A stretch of 64,000 nt of DNA, taken from the NCBI RefSeq assembly GCF_025787225.1, contig NZ_CP090958.1:2714550-2778549 (forward strand), in the 5' to 3' direction. The position numbers and the translations under genes were made by a program. The notes below the pieces were generated by a model. That model did no database searches. It was not told the origin of the DNA and saw only the letters and a list, made by a program, of their open reading frames with translations. Source of the DNA: Saxibacter everestensis (GTDB lineage Bacteria > Actinomycetota > Actinomycetes > Actinomycetales > Brevibacteriaceae). Below are positions 43,415 to 52,624 of this stretch, one piece after another; positions within the stretch are counted from its first letter, which is position 1; each line of letters starts with the position of its first letter.

Positions 43415-44983
43415 CTAGCACCTCGTGCCCGCGGCCGGCAGCTTCCCTTCAATGAAGTAGGCATCGACCTTCGAATTGATGCAGGCACCGGCACGCCCAT
43501 ACGCCGTATGTCCTTCCCCTTCGTAGGTAAGAAGCGTGGAGGATTCGAGCTGCTCTGTGAGCGCCTCCGACCATTCGTAGGGCGTGGCAGGATCGCCCGT
43601 GGTGCCCACCACCAGAATCGGTTCGGCGCCCGGTGCATTCGCCGGTTCCGGTGTTCGCACCGGCTGATATGGCCAGCTTTCGCACACCGCCCCGCCGTAA
43701 CCGAGCGCAACGCCGAATGTCGGCGCGGCATCTTTCAGTTCCTCGGCCTCGGCGCGCATCGTGTCCGTCTCGGAGTTCGTTGGATAGTCAAGACAGTTGA
43801 TCGCGTTGAATGCCTCATCCCCGTTGCCGCTGTAGGTCCCGTCCGGCTCGCGGTCTGCACCAAGGTCCGCAAGTCTCAGGAACTCGTCCGGCGAGCCGTC
43901 GAAGGCCTGTGCCAGTGCCTCACCGAGCAGCGGCCAGTTCTGATCGTTGTACAACGGCAGAATGAAACCGGACAGCAGCAGCGGCAGCCCGACCTTCCGG
44001 CCGTCAGATGCCGTCATCGGCGCGGATTCAACCGTGTCGAAGAGCGACTGGACCTTCTTGACGCCATCGTCGACGTCGCCGCCGAGCGGGCAGCCTTCAC
44101 GCGATTGGCAGTCCTCGATGTACGCCCGCAGCGCTCCTTCGAATCCCTTCGCCTGGCCGAGGGCAAGCTCCGCGTTGGACAGGCTCGGGTCAAGTGCGCC
44201 GTCGAGCACGAGGCGGCCGACCTTTTCCGGGAAGAGAGTTGCATAGGTGGAGCCGAGGAAGGTGCCGTAGGAGAAGCCCAGGTAGTTGAGCCTGGTGTCG
44301 CCGGACACCTCCCGCAGGACATCAAGGTCCCGGGCTGCGCTCTGGGTGTCCACATGACCAAGAAGTTCGCCTGTGTTCGCCTCGCAGGCCTCTGCGAACT
44401 TCTTGTACTGGGCACGCATTTGCTCCAGGCCTTCGTCCGTCTCGGGATTCGCGGTGGATTCACGCATCTTGTCCCGATCGGCGTCGCTGAGGCAGTCGAC
44501 CGCGCTCGACGCCCCGACTCCACGGGGGTCAAACCCCGCGATCGAGTAATTGGCCAGCAAATCTTCTGTTGCGACGTAGCTCAGCGAATCGCGGACCATC
44601 TCGATCCCGGATCCTCCGGGGCCGCCCGGGTTGAGCCAGATCGTTCCCTTGGAGACCGACTCAGGCACCGTCCGGATCACTGCGAGCTCAATTGACTTGC
44701 CTGCCGGGTCTGACCAGTCCAGCGGCACCGCAACTTTGGCGCATTCGAAGCCATCGTCACACGGCGCCCATGAAACATCCTGGGCGTAGATCTCTTCGGC
44801 ACCCGGCGGAATCGCCGCGGATGTTGCGTCGGGTCCCTGGGCACCCGCCCCGTCCAGCGGGGCGGTGCCGGTTGACCGATCGCCCGACGGGTTGCAGGCC
44901 GTCAGCATGAGGACAGTTGCGAGCACGACCGCAACCAGCGGACGCCAGCGTGCTTCGGTGCTGCCTCGGTTGGTGATCCTCAT
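43415..44983 (-). CDS. S33-family alpha/beta hydrolase lipoprotein (tripeptidyl aminopeptidase-like)
   Basis: A 522-residue exported hydrolase. The N-terminal RWRPLVAVVLATVLMLTAC ends in a lipobox (LTAC), so the mature protein is lipid-anchored outside the membrane. Mature features are WLNPGGPGGSGIEM (oxyanion loop), YLGFSYGTFLGSTYA with the nucleophile in GFSYG, TTGDPATPYEWSEAL with the acidic residue, and EGEGHTAYG with the catalytic His. These match Streptomyces tripeptidyl aminopeptidases and Mycobacterium CaeA-type enzymes, which process peptides or cell-envelope esters. Confidence 0.92.
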   Translation of the reverse strand: MRITNRGSTEARWRPLVAVVLATVLMLTACNPSGDRSTGTAPLDGAGAQGPDATSAAIPPGAEEIYAQDVSWAPCDDGFECAKVAVPLDWSDPAGKSIELAVIRTVPESVSKGTIWLNPGGPGGSGIEMVRDSLSYVATEDLLANYSIAGFDPRGVGASSAVDCLSDADRDKMRESTANPETDEGLEQMRAQYKKFAEACEANTGELLGHVDTQSAARDLDVLREVSGDTRLNYLGFSYGTFLGSTYATLFPEKVGRLVLDGALDPSLSNAELALGQAKGFEGALRAYIEDCQSREGCPLGGDVDDGVKKVQSLFDTVESAPMTASDGRKVGLPLLLSGFILPLYNDQNWPLLGEALAQAFDGSPDEFLRLADLGADREPDGTYSGNGDEAFNAINCLDYPTNSETDTMRAEAEELKDAAPTFGVALGYGGAVCESWPYQPVRTPEPANAPGAEPILVVGTTGDPATPYEWSEALTEQLESSTLLTYEGEGHTAYGRAGACINSKVDAYFIEGKLPAAGTRC

Positions 44984-45053
44984 CTGGTCTCTTTCATTGG
45001 TCGTGGTGGGCAGGCCCCCGATGGTTTCGGCAAGCGCCGCCCGGCTGTAATGA

Positions 45054-46199
45054 CTATCTGAGCGACAGGGTGAGTGCTTCCATCGCGAGTAGCGGTGAGG
45101 TGTTGGTCTTCAATCGCCGGCGCGCCGTCGCCAGCGCATCCAAGCGGCCGAGAGTGGCATTCGGCGTCGATGTCCGCGCCATCTCATGCACCTGGCTGGT
45201 GTAACCGATATTCATCAGCTCCTCGCCTGCGCCCAGTTGCACCATCAGGACATCACGGTACAGAGACAGCAGATCGACCATTGCCCTATCGAGCACGTCC
45301 CGCTGGGCGCGGGTTGCCCTCCGCTTTTGGTCCTCTTCGAGCTGACGCACCTGAGCCCGCAGCGCCGGCGGCAAGGTCTGGCCCGATTCCGCTCCAAGCG
45401 ACCGCAACAGTTCCGCACGTTCCTGCGCGGAGCGTTCCTCGGTGAGTGCCTTGGACTCGGCCGCAGATCGCTCGACAAGTTCACCAGCGGCAAGAATCGC
45501 CTGTCCCACACTGCCGATCGCTCCGGGCAACCTGATATTCGAATCGCGATGGCCCCGCGACACCTCATCTGTTGCCAGTCGACGGGCCCTGCCTATGTGG
45601 CTCTGCGCGGCGAGCGACGATTCACGGGCCAAGCCCGGATCGACACCGTACTTCCGGACCAGGAGCTCGGCAACAGCCTCGGGCGGCGGCACTCGCAAGG
45701 TCAGCGCCCTGCATCGGGACCGGATAGTCGTGACGACATCGGCCGGACTCGGGGCGCAGAGCAGCCACACGGTGCGCGCAGGTGGCTCTTCTATCGCCTT
45801 CAGCAAGACGTTCGACGTCCGCTCGGCCATGCGATCGGCGTCCTCAATGATGATGATTCGCCACTTGCCGCCCGCCGGTGAACGCTGCGCCTCCTGGACC
45901 AGGCCGCGCACCTCGTCGATGCTGATGGTTACCTTTTCGGTCGCAACGACGGTCACATCGGCATGCGTTCCGCTGAGCACGGTGGCGCGTTCCGCGCTTT
46001 CCGACTCTCCGTGGTCCCCGCAGAGCAGCGCAGCGGCAAAGGCGCGGGCGGCATTGGACCGGCCCGACCCCGGGGGGCCGGTGAACAGCCAGGCGTGCGT
46101 CATTGCCGAACCGGGAGTGGCCTGTGCGGCGGCCGCAGCAGCTGATTTCAACGTGTCGATCACGCGATCCTGGCCGACCAGGTCGTCCCAAACGCTCAT
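45054..46199 (-). CDS. holB: DNA polymerase III subunit delta'
   Basis: A 381-residue clamp-loader subunit. It begins SVWDDLVGQDRVIDTLKSAA and has the P-loop FTGPPGSGRSNAAR, where the usual Lys is Arg, as expected for a delta' subunit that does not hydrolyse ATP. SIDEVRGLVQEAQRSPAGGKWRIIIIEDADRM and NVLLKAIEEPPARTVWLLCA are classical. It starts one base after the thymidylate kinase gene ends, a tmk-holB pairing conserved widely in bacteria. Confidence 0.95.
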   Translation of the reverse strand: MSVWDDLVGQDRVIDTLKSAAAAAAQATPGSAMTHAWLFTGPPGSGRSNAARAFAAALLCGDHGESESAERATVLSGTHADVTVVATEKVTISIDEVRGLVQEAQRSPAGGKWRIIIIEDADRMAERTSNVLLKAIEEPPARTVWLLCAPSPADVVTTIRSRCRALTLRVPPPEAVAELLVRKYGVDPGLARESSLAAQSHIGRARRLATDEVSRGHRDSNIRLPGAIGSVGQAILAAGELVERSAAESKALTEERSAQERAELLRSLGAESGQTLPPALRAQVRQLEEDQKRRATRAQRDVLDRAMVDLLSLYRDVLMVQLGAGEELMNIGYTSQVHEMARTSTPNATLGRLDALATARRRLKTNTSPLLAMEALTLSLR

Positions 46200-48749
46200 C
46201 TACTGGCCCCGATTCGTGTTTCTACGTTGCTGTCGGGCGGCTCGCTCGGCTTCGGCCTGGGCACTCAGCCGCGCCCTCTGCATGCTCAGGGCATCAAGGA
46301 TCTCGACGGGTTCGGTCGATACCGCCGCGGGGCCGGAATCCGGAATGGTGGGGATTACCTGGGTCTCGTTGTTGTCGAACGTTGGCTCGACAAGTGGTCC
46401 AACCTGCTCGAAGACCTCCGTCTCAGGCCCCGCCATGACACCCGCGGGGGGCCGCACCTGCTCGAAGACCTCCGTCTCAGGCCCCGCCGTGGTGCCCGCG
46501 GGGGGCCGCACCGGTGCCGCTGGCCGTGCCGGCGCTCCGTTCGGTTCCGAACCTGAAGCGGGCCGTGCCGGTGCACTCGTCGGAGACACCCCCGGGCGCG
46601 GCGATGCCGGGTTCGGCGCGGACGCCACAGGGAATTCCGCGGGACGCGGCACAACCTGGCCGCCGCGGCCGGGCATAGACTCCGAGGGCGGCGCGCTCAG
46701 AGATTCGCCGGCCTCGGCCAGGTCGGCGGAAGAGATGAGCGGCAGCAGCGCGGCCTGGATCTGCTCGGTGAGCAGTTCGGCCGGCTCGCCCGCATCCAGA
46801 ATCAGATAGCGATCCGGATTCTGATCCGCCAGGGAGAGAAACCGTTCACGGACCCGGGAGTGAAAATCCGGCGACTTGCGTTCGAGGTGGTCTTCGGCGC
46901 CCCGTCCTGCCCTTCGCGCCCGCGCAACTTCGGGATCGACATCCAGCAACACAGTCAACGCCGGGCGCAGGCCCTCTGTCGCCCACCATGACAACTGCGC
47001 GATCTCCCCGGCATCGAAATCCCGGCCAGCGCCCTGATAGGCGATCGACGAGTCCATGTAGCGGTCGGTCAGGACCACCGAATGCTTGCCAAGCGCGGGC
47101 CGGATCAGCCGATTCACGTGATGGCCGCGATCCGCCGCGAACAGCAGAGCCTCGGCTCGGGGCGCCACCCCGTCCGCGCCCAACACGATGTCACGGAGGC
47201 GCACGCCTTCAGGTGTTCCGCCCGGCTCGCGGGTCAATACGACGCTGAGGCCGAGATCCTCGCGCAGCCAGCGGTCGATGGCTTTGAGCTGGGTGGACTT
47301 TCCGGCGCCGTCTCCGCCTTCAAAAGCGATAAAGAGTCCCCCGGATTCCGGGTGTTCTGCCATGGTGAGAGCGAGGTTGCCCCCGCCGGCCTCGCTGTCG
47401 GCCAGGTTGCCCCGGTCGGCCTCGCTGTCGACTGGTTTGGTCCAGGCAGAGCGTATTTCCTGGCCCATATCCCGGAGGCGACGGGGGTCGAGCACGACGA
47501 TCGCGGCGATACCGGCAACGACGCCGGCCACGCCGAGGATCAGGAACACGCTTGAGCTCGGAGAGATCTGCCAAGTGACGTTCTCGCTGACCGTGGCCGA
47601 TCCGGACAGTTCGGTCAGCGCGATAAGCAGGGCGACTCCCGCGCCCGCGGCACTCCAGTTATGTACCTGCAGGCGCGAAAACGGGCCGCGCGCGGGCGTG
47701 CTGGACTGCGACGGCTCCAGCTGGTCCGTCTGCGCCAGCTGAGCGACGATCGCTACTCCGGCCAGCCAGCCAAGGACCGCTCCAAGTACGGCCACCGCGG
47801 TAAGTTCCTGGACTACTCCCTGCGCCAGGGTCAGCAGTCCAGCTGCAACCAGCGCAAGTCCGACGAGCCGGGGTCGGGACAGTCCCGGCAGTGTTCGGCT
47901 CGATGTCGCGATCCCGAGCCCCATCCCCAGTGCCAACAGCAACACGATGAAACCGAAACCTGCCTGGCCGCCGCCGAGCTCGGCAACCACCGGCTGGGAC
48001 AACACGGCCGTCGCGCCGAGCAGGGCCAGGATCGCGCCCGCACCCCAGGTTTTCGGCGGCGAGACTCTCCCAGCGTGCGGGCGGTGCTCGCCGTGAACCC
48101 GACTTGCCCCGCTGGACGGTTTGCTTACCCGCCATGGAACATAGAAAGCAGCAACCGCTCCGGTGAGCATGCCTGCGGCGACGAGGTAACCGAGCCAGGT
48201 AGCGGAGCGCAATCCACCTTCGGGCCCGAGCATGAACTGGGCTGTCAGGGCGCCGGCGGTCAATACAGTCGCGGCGATCGAGAGGGCACGCCAGATCGTC
48301 GTCTCGCGGTGCCAAGCCTGCGGGCTTTCGGATTCGGCGAGGGTAGCGACTCGGGTAGTGGCGCCGAGCAGCAGGGCCGCGATCCAGACCCACCAGAGCC
48401 GGCCAACAACCGGGATGAGCACGAACGACAGAGCGCTCAACCCGGCAAGGCCTGCGATCAGGACCGCTTGCCCCAGCCGGTAACTCAACTGCTGCCAGAC
48501 CCGGACCGGCAGCAGCCAGGCAACGCAGTAAAGCACCAACAGGGCCAGCAACGCCCCGGCGCCCGCACGGACCGAAATATCTTCGCCGCTTATCGCTGGC
48601 GGAAATGTGCCGTCGGAAGGGGCGCCGAGACCGACGGAACCGCCCACGACGTAGCCGATGCCGACCAGGAGCAGCAAGCCCAGCCAACCGGCAGATTCGA
48701 GCACGCCAATCGACAGCCTTGTCGGATCACGGCGGCTCGGGATGTTCAC
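46200..48749 (-). CDS. tmk: Fusion of a multi-helix membrane domain with thymidylate kinase
   Basis: An 849-residue protein. Residues about 1-440 form 10-12 helices in an MFS-like arrangement (GWLGLLLLVGIGYVVGGSVG, AGALLALLVLYCVAWLLPV, FIVLLLALGMGLGIATSS and others). A linker of repeats (DSEADRGNLADSEAGGGNLA) leads to a complete dTMP kinase near residues 468-680: P-loop FEGGDGAGKSTQ, TREPGGTPEG, DRYMDSSIAYQG (DRY) and LDVDPEVARARRAGR. It makes dTDP from dTMP. The last 165 residues are Pro/Ala-rich and disordered, with an 18-residue tandem repeat. Similar membrane-tmk fusions occur in Streptomyces. The role of the membrane part is unknown. Confidence 0.93.
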   Translation of the reverse strand: MNIPSRRDPTRLSIGVLESAGWLGLLLLVGIGYVVGGSVGLGAPSDGTFPPAISGEDISVRAGAGALLALLVLYCVAWLLPVRVWQQLSYRLGQAVLIAGLAGLSALSFVLIPVVGRLWWVWIAALLLGATTRVATLAESESPQAWHRETTIWRALSIAATVLTAGALTAQFMLGPEGGLRSATWLGYLVAAGMLTGAVAAFYVPWRVSKPSSGASRVHGEHRPHAGRVSPPKTWGAGAILALLGATAVLSQPVVAELGGGQAGFGFIVLLLALGMGLGIATSSRTLPGLSRPRLVGLALVAAGLLTLAQGVVQELTAVAVLGAVLGWLAGVAIVAQLAQTDQLEPSQSSTPARGPFSRLQVHNWSAAGAGVALLIALTELSGSATVSENVTWQISPSSSVFLILGVAGVVAGIAAIVVLDPRRLRDMGQEIRSAWTKPVDSEADRGNLADSEAGGGNLALTMAEHPESGGLFIAFEGGDGAGKSTQLKAIDRWLREDLGLSVVLTREPGGTPEGVRLRDIVLGADGVAPRAEALLFAADRGHHVNRLIRPALGKHSVVLTDRYMDSSIAYQGAGRDFDAGEIAQLSWWATEGLRPALTVLLDVDPEVARARRAGRGAEDHLERKSPDFHSRVRERFLSLADQNPDRYLILDAGEPAELLTEQIQAALLPLISSADLAEAGESLSAPPSESMPGRGGQVVPRPAEFPVASAPNPASPRPGVSPTSAPARPASGSEPNGAPARPAAPVRPPAGTTAGPETEVFEQVRPPAGVMAGPETEVFEQVGPLVEPTFDNNETQVIPTIPDSGPAAVSTEPVEILDALSMQRARLSAQAEAERAARQQRRNTNRGQ
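46403..46510 (-). repeat. 54-bp tandem duplication in the Tmk tail
   Basis: Two adjacent 54-base copies (46403-46456 and 46457-46510) differ at only a few bases. They encode RPPAGTTAGPETEVFEQV and RPPAGVMAGPETEVFEQV. The duplication is in frame within the disordered C-terminal tail. Confidence 0.92.
47371..47430 (-). repeat. 30-bp tandem duplication in the membrane-kinase linker of Tmk
   Basis: Copies at 47371-47400 and 47401-47430 encode DSEADRGNLA and DSEAGGGNLA. They lengthen the flexible link between the last membrane helix and the kinase. Confidence 0.88.
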
Positions 48750-48841
48750 CAGTCCAGCCTACCGGCGACTGCTGACAGTCAGGTTCGGCCATTCGTGGTA
48801 ACCGGCGAGCCGACCGGCACGTTGCCCGCGAGCGAACCGGA

Positions 48842-48915
48842 CAGCACCGCCGGACGGCGGGGCAGTCGGTACGGCAGCACCGCCGGACGGCGGACACAAC
48901 GGAGCAGTCGGTACG
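48842..48915. repeat. 33-bp-spaced direct repeat with hairpin potential upstream of lipoate ligase-like gene
   Basis: CAGCACCGCCGGACGGCGG occurs at 48842-48860 and 48875-48893. GCAGTCGGTACG follows each copy, at 48862-48873 and 48904-48915. Each first unit can fold as CCGCC-GGA-GGCGG-like stems. The repeat ends 10 bases before the ATG of the plus-strand gene, so it lies in that gene's leader and in the divergent spacer with tmk. Confidence 0.7.
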
Positions 48916-48925
48916 ATATCGTTCC

Positions 48926-49693
48926 ATGACAACTCAGCCCGAGCAGAGGCGCGCACTGGCTCTGTACGAGCAAAACGAGCCGATGCCCGCCCCACTCGCC
49001 CTTGGATACGCGAGGGCGCTGCTTGAGCGGGCGCAGAGCGGTGCACTCCCTGGCGCACTGCGCATCTATCGCCCGGAACCAACGGTCGCCTTCGGCCAGC
49101 GCGACCGATTCCTCCCCGGCTTCCCCGCTGCCGTGGAGGCCGCCCGGAGCCATGGTTTCGAACCTGTGATCCGGGGCCTCGGCGGCCGGGCTGCCGCCTA
49201 CCATCGTGGATCGCTGGTCGTCGATCACATCGAGGCCTCGCAGAACGCCATCGCGGAGACCCAGTCGCGATTCGCCGGTTTCGGCGATCTGATCGCGGAC
49301 GCGCTTAGGTCGGTGGGCGTCGATGCCCGAGTCGGCGAGATCGATGGCGAGTACTGTCCCGGTGAATACAGCATTAATGGGGGCGGACGGATCAAACTGG
49401 TGGGAACCGCTCAGCGAATCGTCTCAGGAGCGTGGCTGTTCTCCATGGCGATTCTGGTAGAGGATTCCGCGCCGATCCGGGTCGTGCTGGATGAGGTCTA
49501 CCCCCGGCTTGGCCTGCCCTGGAAGCCCGAGACGGCCGGCACCGCCGAAGACCTGACCGCCGGCATCACGGTGGACGCGGTCAAGGCGGCGGTGGTCGAG
49601 GCCTATCGCCGTGACTACGCGATAACGACGGCCCACATCGATCAGGGAACCCGCCTGCTCGCCGAACGGCTTGCACCGGCGCACGGCCTTTAG
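48926..49693 (+). CDS. Lipoate-protein ligase A family protein
   Basis: A 255-residue BPL/LPL-fold protein. It shows YRPEPTVAFGQRDRFLPGF, RGLGGRAAAYHRGSLVVDHI (the ligand-binding GG-x-AVYH-like region) and CPGEYSINGGGRIKLVGTAQR with the conserved lysine. Members attach lipoate or octanoate to E2/H proteins, or transfer between carriers. The GG-AAAYH and CPG(E/D)YS-GG-KL-GTAQR pattern fits the octanoyl/lipoyl transferase-like group. A direct repeat sits in its leader. Confidence 0.88.
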   Translation: MTTQPEQRRALALYEQNEPMPAPLALGYARALLERAQSGALPGALRIYRPEPTVAFGQRDRFLPGFPAAVEAARSHGFEPVIRGLGGRAAAYHRGSLVVDHIEASQNAIAETQSRFAGFGDLIADALRSVGVDARVGEIDGEYCPGEYSINGGGRIKLVGTAQRIVSGAWLFSMAILVEDSAPIRVVLDEVYPRLGLPWKPETAGTAEDLTAGITVDAVKAAVVEAYRRDYAITTAHIDQGTRLLAERLAPAHGL

Positions 49694-49722
49694 CCGAGCG
49701 CCGGCACAGAGACTGTCCGAAC

Positions 49723-52575
49723 CTACTTCTTGGCGGCCGCGGTCTTCTTGGCCGCAGGTTTCTTAGCTGCTGGCTTCTTCGCCGCTGGTTTCTTGGCTGC
49801 CGGCTTCTTCGCCGGGGCCTTCTTCTTCTTGGCCGGCCCCTTCGCGCGCTTTTCGGCAAGCAGCTCGGCGGCGCGTTCCAGGGTCACGGACTCCACCGCG
49901 TCATCCTTGCGCAACGTTGCGTTCGTCTCGCCGTCCGTCACGTAGGGCCCGAATCGGCCGTCCTTCACCACAATCGGCTTCTGCGACACCGGGTCCTCGC
50001 CGATCTCGCGCAACGGCGCCGCCGCAGTGCGGCCACGCTGCTTCGGCTCGGCGTAGATCTTCAATGCCTCGTCGAGCGTTATGTCGAAAAGCTGATCCTC
50101 GCTGGTCAACGAACGCGAATCCGTGCCCTTCTTCAGATACGGACCGTATCGGCCGTTCTGAGCGGTGATCTCGGTGCCCGTCTCCGGTTCCTGGCCGACG
50201 ACGCGCGGCAGCGATAGCAAACGTAGTGCCTGCTCAAGGGTGACCGTGGACGGATCCATCGACTTGAACAGTGATGCCGTGCGCGGCTTGGGTCCCTTCT
50301 TGGCTGCCGGCTTCTTCTTTGGTTTCGCCGGCTTGCCATCGGAGTCGTTCCCGGTTGAGCCGCTGCCGTCAGCCGATCCCGGCGTTGCGCCCGTCTCGTT
50401 GGCCGACGACGACGCGTCCTCTGCCTCGTCTTCAAGGATTTCGGTCACGTAGGGGCCGAAGCGCCCCGCCTTCACGACCAGCATTTTGCCGTTGGACGGA
50501 TCGATGCCGAGCTCACGGTCGCCGTCACCCTGGTTCTCCACGAGTTCGCGGGCCTTCTCGGCGGTCAGCTCATCGGGAGCCAGATCATCGGGGACCGAGA
50601 CGCGTTTGGGTGTTCCGTCAGCGCCTGGCACCTCGATGTAGGGTCCGTATCGGCCAACCCGAAGCACCAGGTCGTCACCAATCGGTATCGAGTTGATCTC
50701 CCGGGCGTCGATATCGCCCAGGTCGTCGACGATCTCCCGCAGCCCGACGATGTCGGACCCCTCGGCGCCGAAGTAGAAGTGACTGAGCCAGTCGACCCGG
50801 TCACGAGCGCCAACGGCGATCTGGTCGAGGTCGTTCTCCATCGCCGCAGTGAACTGGTAATCGACCAGCCGGGCGAAGTGCTCCTCCAACAGTCGAATAA
50901 CGGAGAAGGCAAGCCAGCTCGGCACCATTGCCGAGCCACGCACCGTCACGTAGCCGCGGTCGATGATTGTCGAAATCGTTGCCGCATAGGTGGACGGACG
51001 TCCGATTCCGAGCTCCTCGAGCTGCTTGACCAGGCTCGCTTCCGTGTAGCGGGGCGGAGGCGAGGTTTCGTGGCCGTCGGCTTCGACGCCGAGCACGTCG
51101 AGCTTCTGACCTTCTGCGACCTCGGGCAGCCGCGCATCGCCCTTGTCGCCATCCTCATAGCGGGCGGCGTCGCGACCCTCTTCGTAGGCAGCCATGAACC
51201 CGCGGAACGTGATCACGGTTCCCGAGGCGGCCAATTCGACAGTGCGCCGGTTACCGGCGATGTCGAGCGGGGTGTGCAGCCGGACGGATGCCGTGGAGCC
51301 CTTGGCGTCGGCCATCTGTGAGGCAACGGTCCGCTTCCAGATCAGGTCGTATAGCCGGAACTCGTCACCGCGCAGCGCGTTGGAGACCTGCGCCGGTGTC
51401 CGGAACGAGTCACCGGCCGGCCGGATTGCCTCGTGAGCCTCCTGCGCGCCTTTGGCCTTGCCCTTGTAGAGGCGTGGCTTCTCAGGCACGAATTCCGGGC
51501 CGTACAGCTCACTTGCCTGCCGACGTGCAGCGCTGATCGCCTGGGTCGACAGCGCGGGTGAATCGGTACGCATATAGGTAATGAAGCCGTTTTCGTACAG
51601 CGACTGAGCCACCCGCATGGTCTGCCGGGCCGAGAATCGCAGCTTGCGCGCAGCTTCCTGCTGCAGCGTCGATGTGGTGAACGGCGCTGCCGGACGACGC
51701 GTGTAAGGCTTGGTCTCCAGCGACTTCACCGCAAGGGTACCGGCGGGAACGGATTCCAGCGCCGTGGCAAGTGACCGCACGGTCGACTCGTCGAGCTGTA
51801 CTGCCTTCGACGTCTTCTTCAGCTCGCCGCGGTCGTCAAAATCGCGGCCGGTGGCAACCTTGTCGCCGTCGACCGCGACCAGGCGGGCGGAAAACGGTTC
51901 GTGTGATGTCGTCGGGGTGACGTTAGCGGTCAGGTCCCAGTACGAGGCGGAGCGGAACGCCATCCGTTCGCGTTCGCGTTCGACGACAAGCCTCGTCGCT
52001 ACCGATTGAACCCGGCCGGCAGACAGGCCGGCGCGGACTTTGCGCCAGAGAACCGGCGACACTTCATAACCGTAGAGACGGTCCAGAATGCGGCGGGTTT
52101 CCTGCGCGTCGACCAGAGCGCCATCGACGTCGCGGGTGTTTTCCAACGCCCTTTGGATGGCTTCGGGGGTGATCTCGTGAAAGACCATCCGCTTGACCGG
52201 GATCTTCGGCTTGAGCACCTCCAGCAGGTGCCATGCGATCGCCTCTCCCTCGCGGTCCTCATCGGTTGCGAGGTATAGCTCGTCGGCATCCTTGAGCAGC
52301 TTCTTGAGCTCGGTGACCTTTTTCTTCTTGTCCGGCGTCACCCGATAATAGGGCTCGAAGCCGTTATCGACGTCGACGGCGAACTTGCCGAACGGACCTT
52401 TTTTGAGTTCCGCGGGCAGCTCAGATGGCTGGGGCAGGTCACGGATGTGGCCAACCGAGGCTTCAACATCGAAACCTTCACCCAGGTAACCGACAATCGT
52501 CCGTGCCTTCGTCGGTGACTCGACAATGACGAGTCGACGCGGCGAACTCGCACTTGCGGTCCGGGACACAGTCAT
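49723..52575 (-). CDS. topA: DNA topoisomerase I with lysine-rich tail
   Basis: A 950-residue type IA topoisomerase that relaxes negative supercoils. The Toprim domain starts RRLVIVESPTKARTIVGYLG with the acidic DEDREGEAIAWHL. The catalytic tyrosine is near residue 335 in ENGFITYMRTDSPALS. As in other actinobacteria it has no zinc fingers; instead several C-terminal TOPRIM_C repeats (KMLVVKAGRFGPYV, TAQNGRYGPYLKKGTDSR, VVKDGRFGPYVTDGETNATL) end in a lysine/alanine tail of AAKKP repeats that increases processivity and DNA binding in mycobacterial and Streptomyces enzymes. Confidence 0.98.
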   Translation of the reverse strand: MTVSRTASASSPRRLVIVESPTKARTIVGYLGEGFDVEASVGHIRDLPQPSELPAELKKGPFGKFAVDVDNGFEPYYRVTPDKKKKVTELKKLLKDADELYLATDEDREGEAIAWHLLEVLKPKIPVKRMVFHEITPEAIQRALENTRDVDGALVDAQETRRILDRLYGYEVSPVLWRKVRAGLSAGRVQSVATRLVVERERERMAFRSASYWDLTANVTPTTSHEPFSARLVAVDGDKVATGRDFDDRGELKKTSKAVQLDESTVRSLATALESVPAGTLAVKSLETKPYTRRPAAPFTTSTLQQEAARKLRFSARQTMRVAQSLYENGFITYMRTDSPALSTQAISAARRQASELYGPEFVPEKPRLYKGKAKGAQEAHEAIRPAGDSFRTPAQVSNALRGDEFRLYDLIWKRTVASQMADAKGSTASVRLHTPLDIAGNRRTVELAASGTVITFRGFMAAYEEGRDAARYEDGDKGDARLPEVAEGQKLDVLGVEADGHETSPPPRYTEASLVKQLEELGIGRPSTYAATISTIIDRGYVTVRGSAMVPSWLAFSVIRLLEEHFARLVDYQFTAAMENDLDQIAVGARDRVDWLSHFYFGAEGSDIVGLREIVDDLGDIDAREINSIPIGDDLVLRVGRYGPYIEVPGADGTPKRVSVPDDLAPDELTAEKARELVENQGDGDRELGIDPSNGKMLVVKAGRFGPYVTEILEDEAEDASSSANETGATPGSADGSGSTGNDSDGKPAKPKKKPAAKKGPKPRTASLFKSMDPSTVTLEQALRLLSLPRVVGQEPETGTEITAQNGRYGPYLKKGTDSRSLTSEDQLFDITLDEALKIYAEPKQRGRTAAAPLREIGEDPVSQKPIVVKDGRFGPYVTDGETNATLRKDDAVESVTLERAAELLAEKRAKGPAKKKKAPAKKPAAKKPAAKKPAAKKPAAKKTAAAKK

Positions 52576-52624
52576 CTTTCCTTTCGTTGGTCACGCCTCA
52601 CGGCGAAACCGGTGTGGGGTCCAC

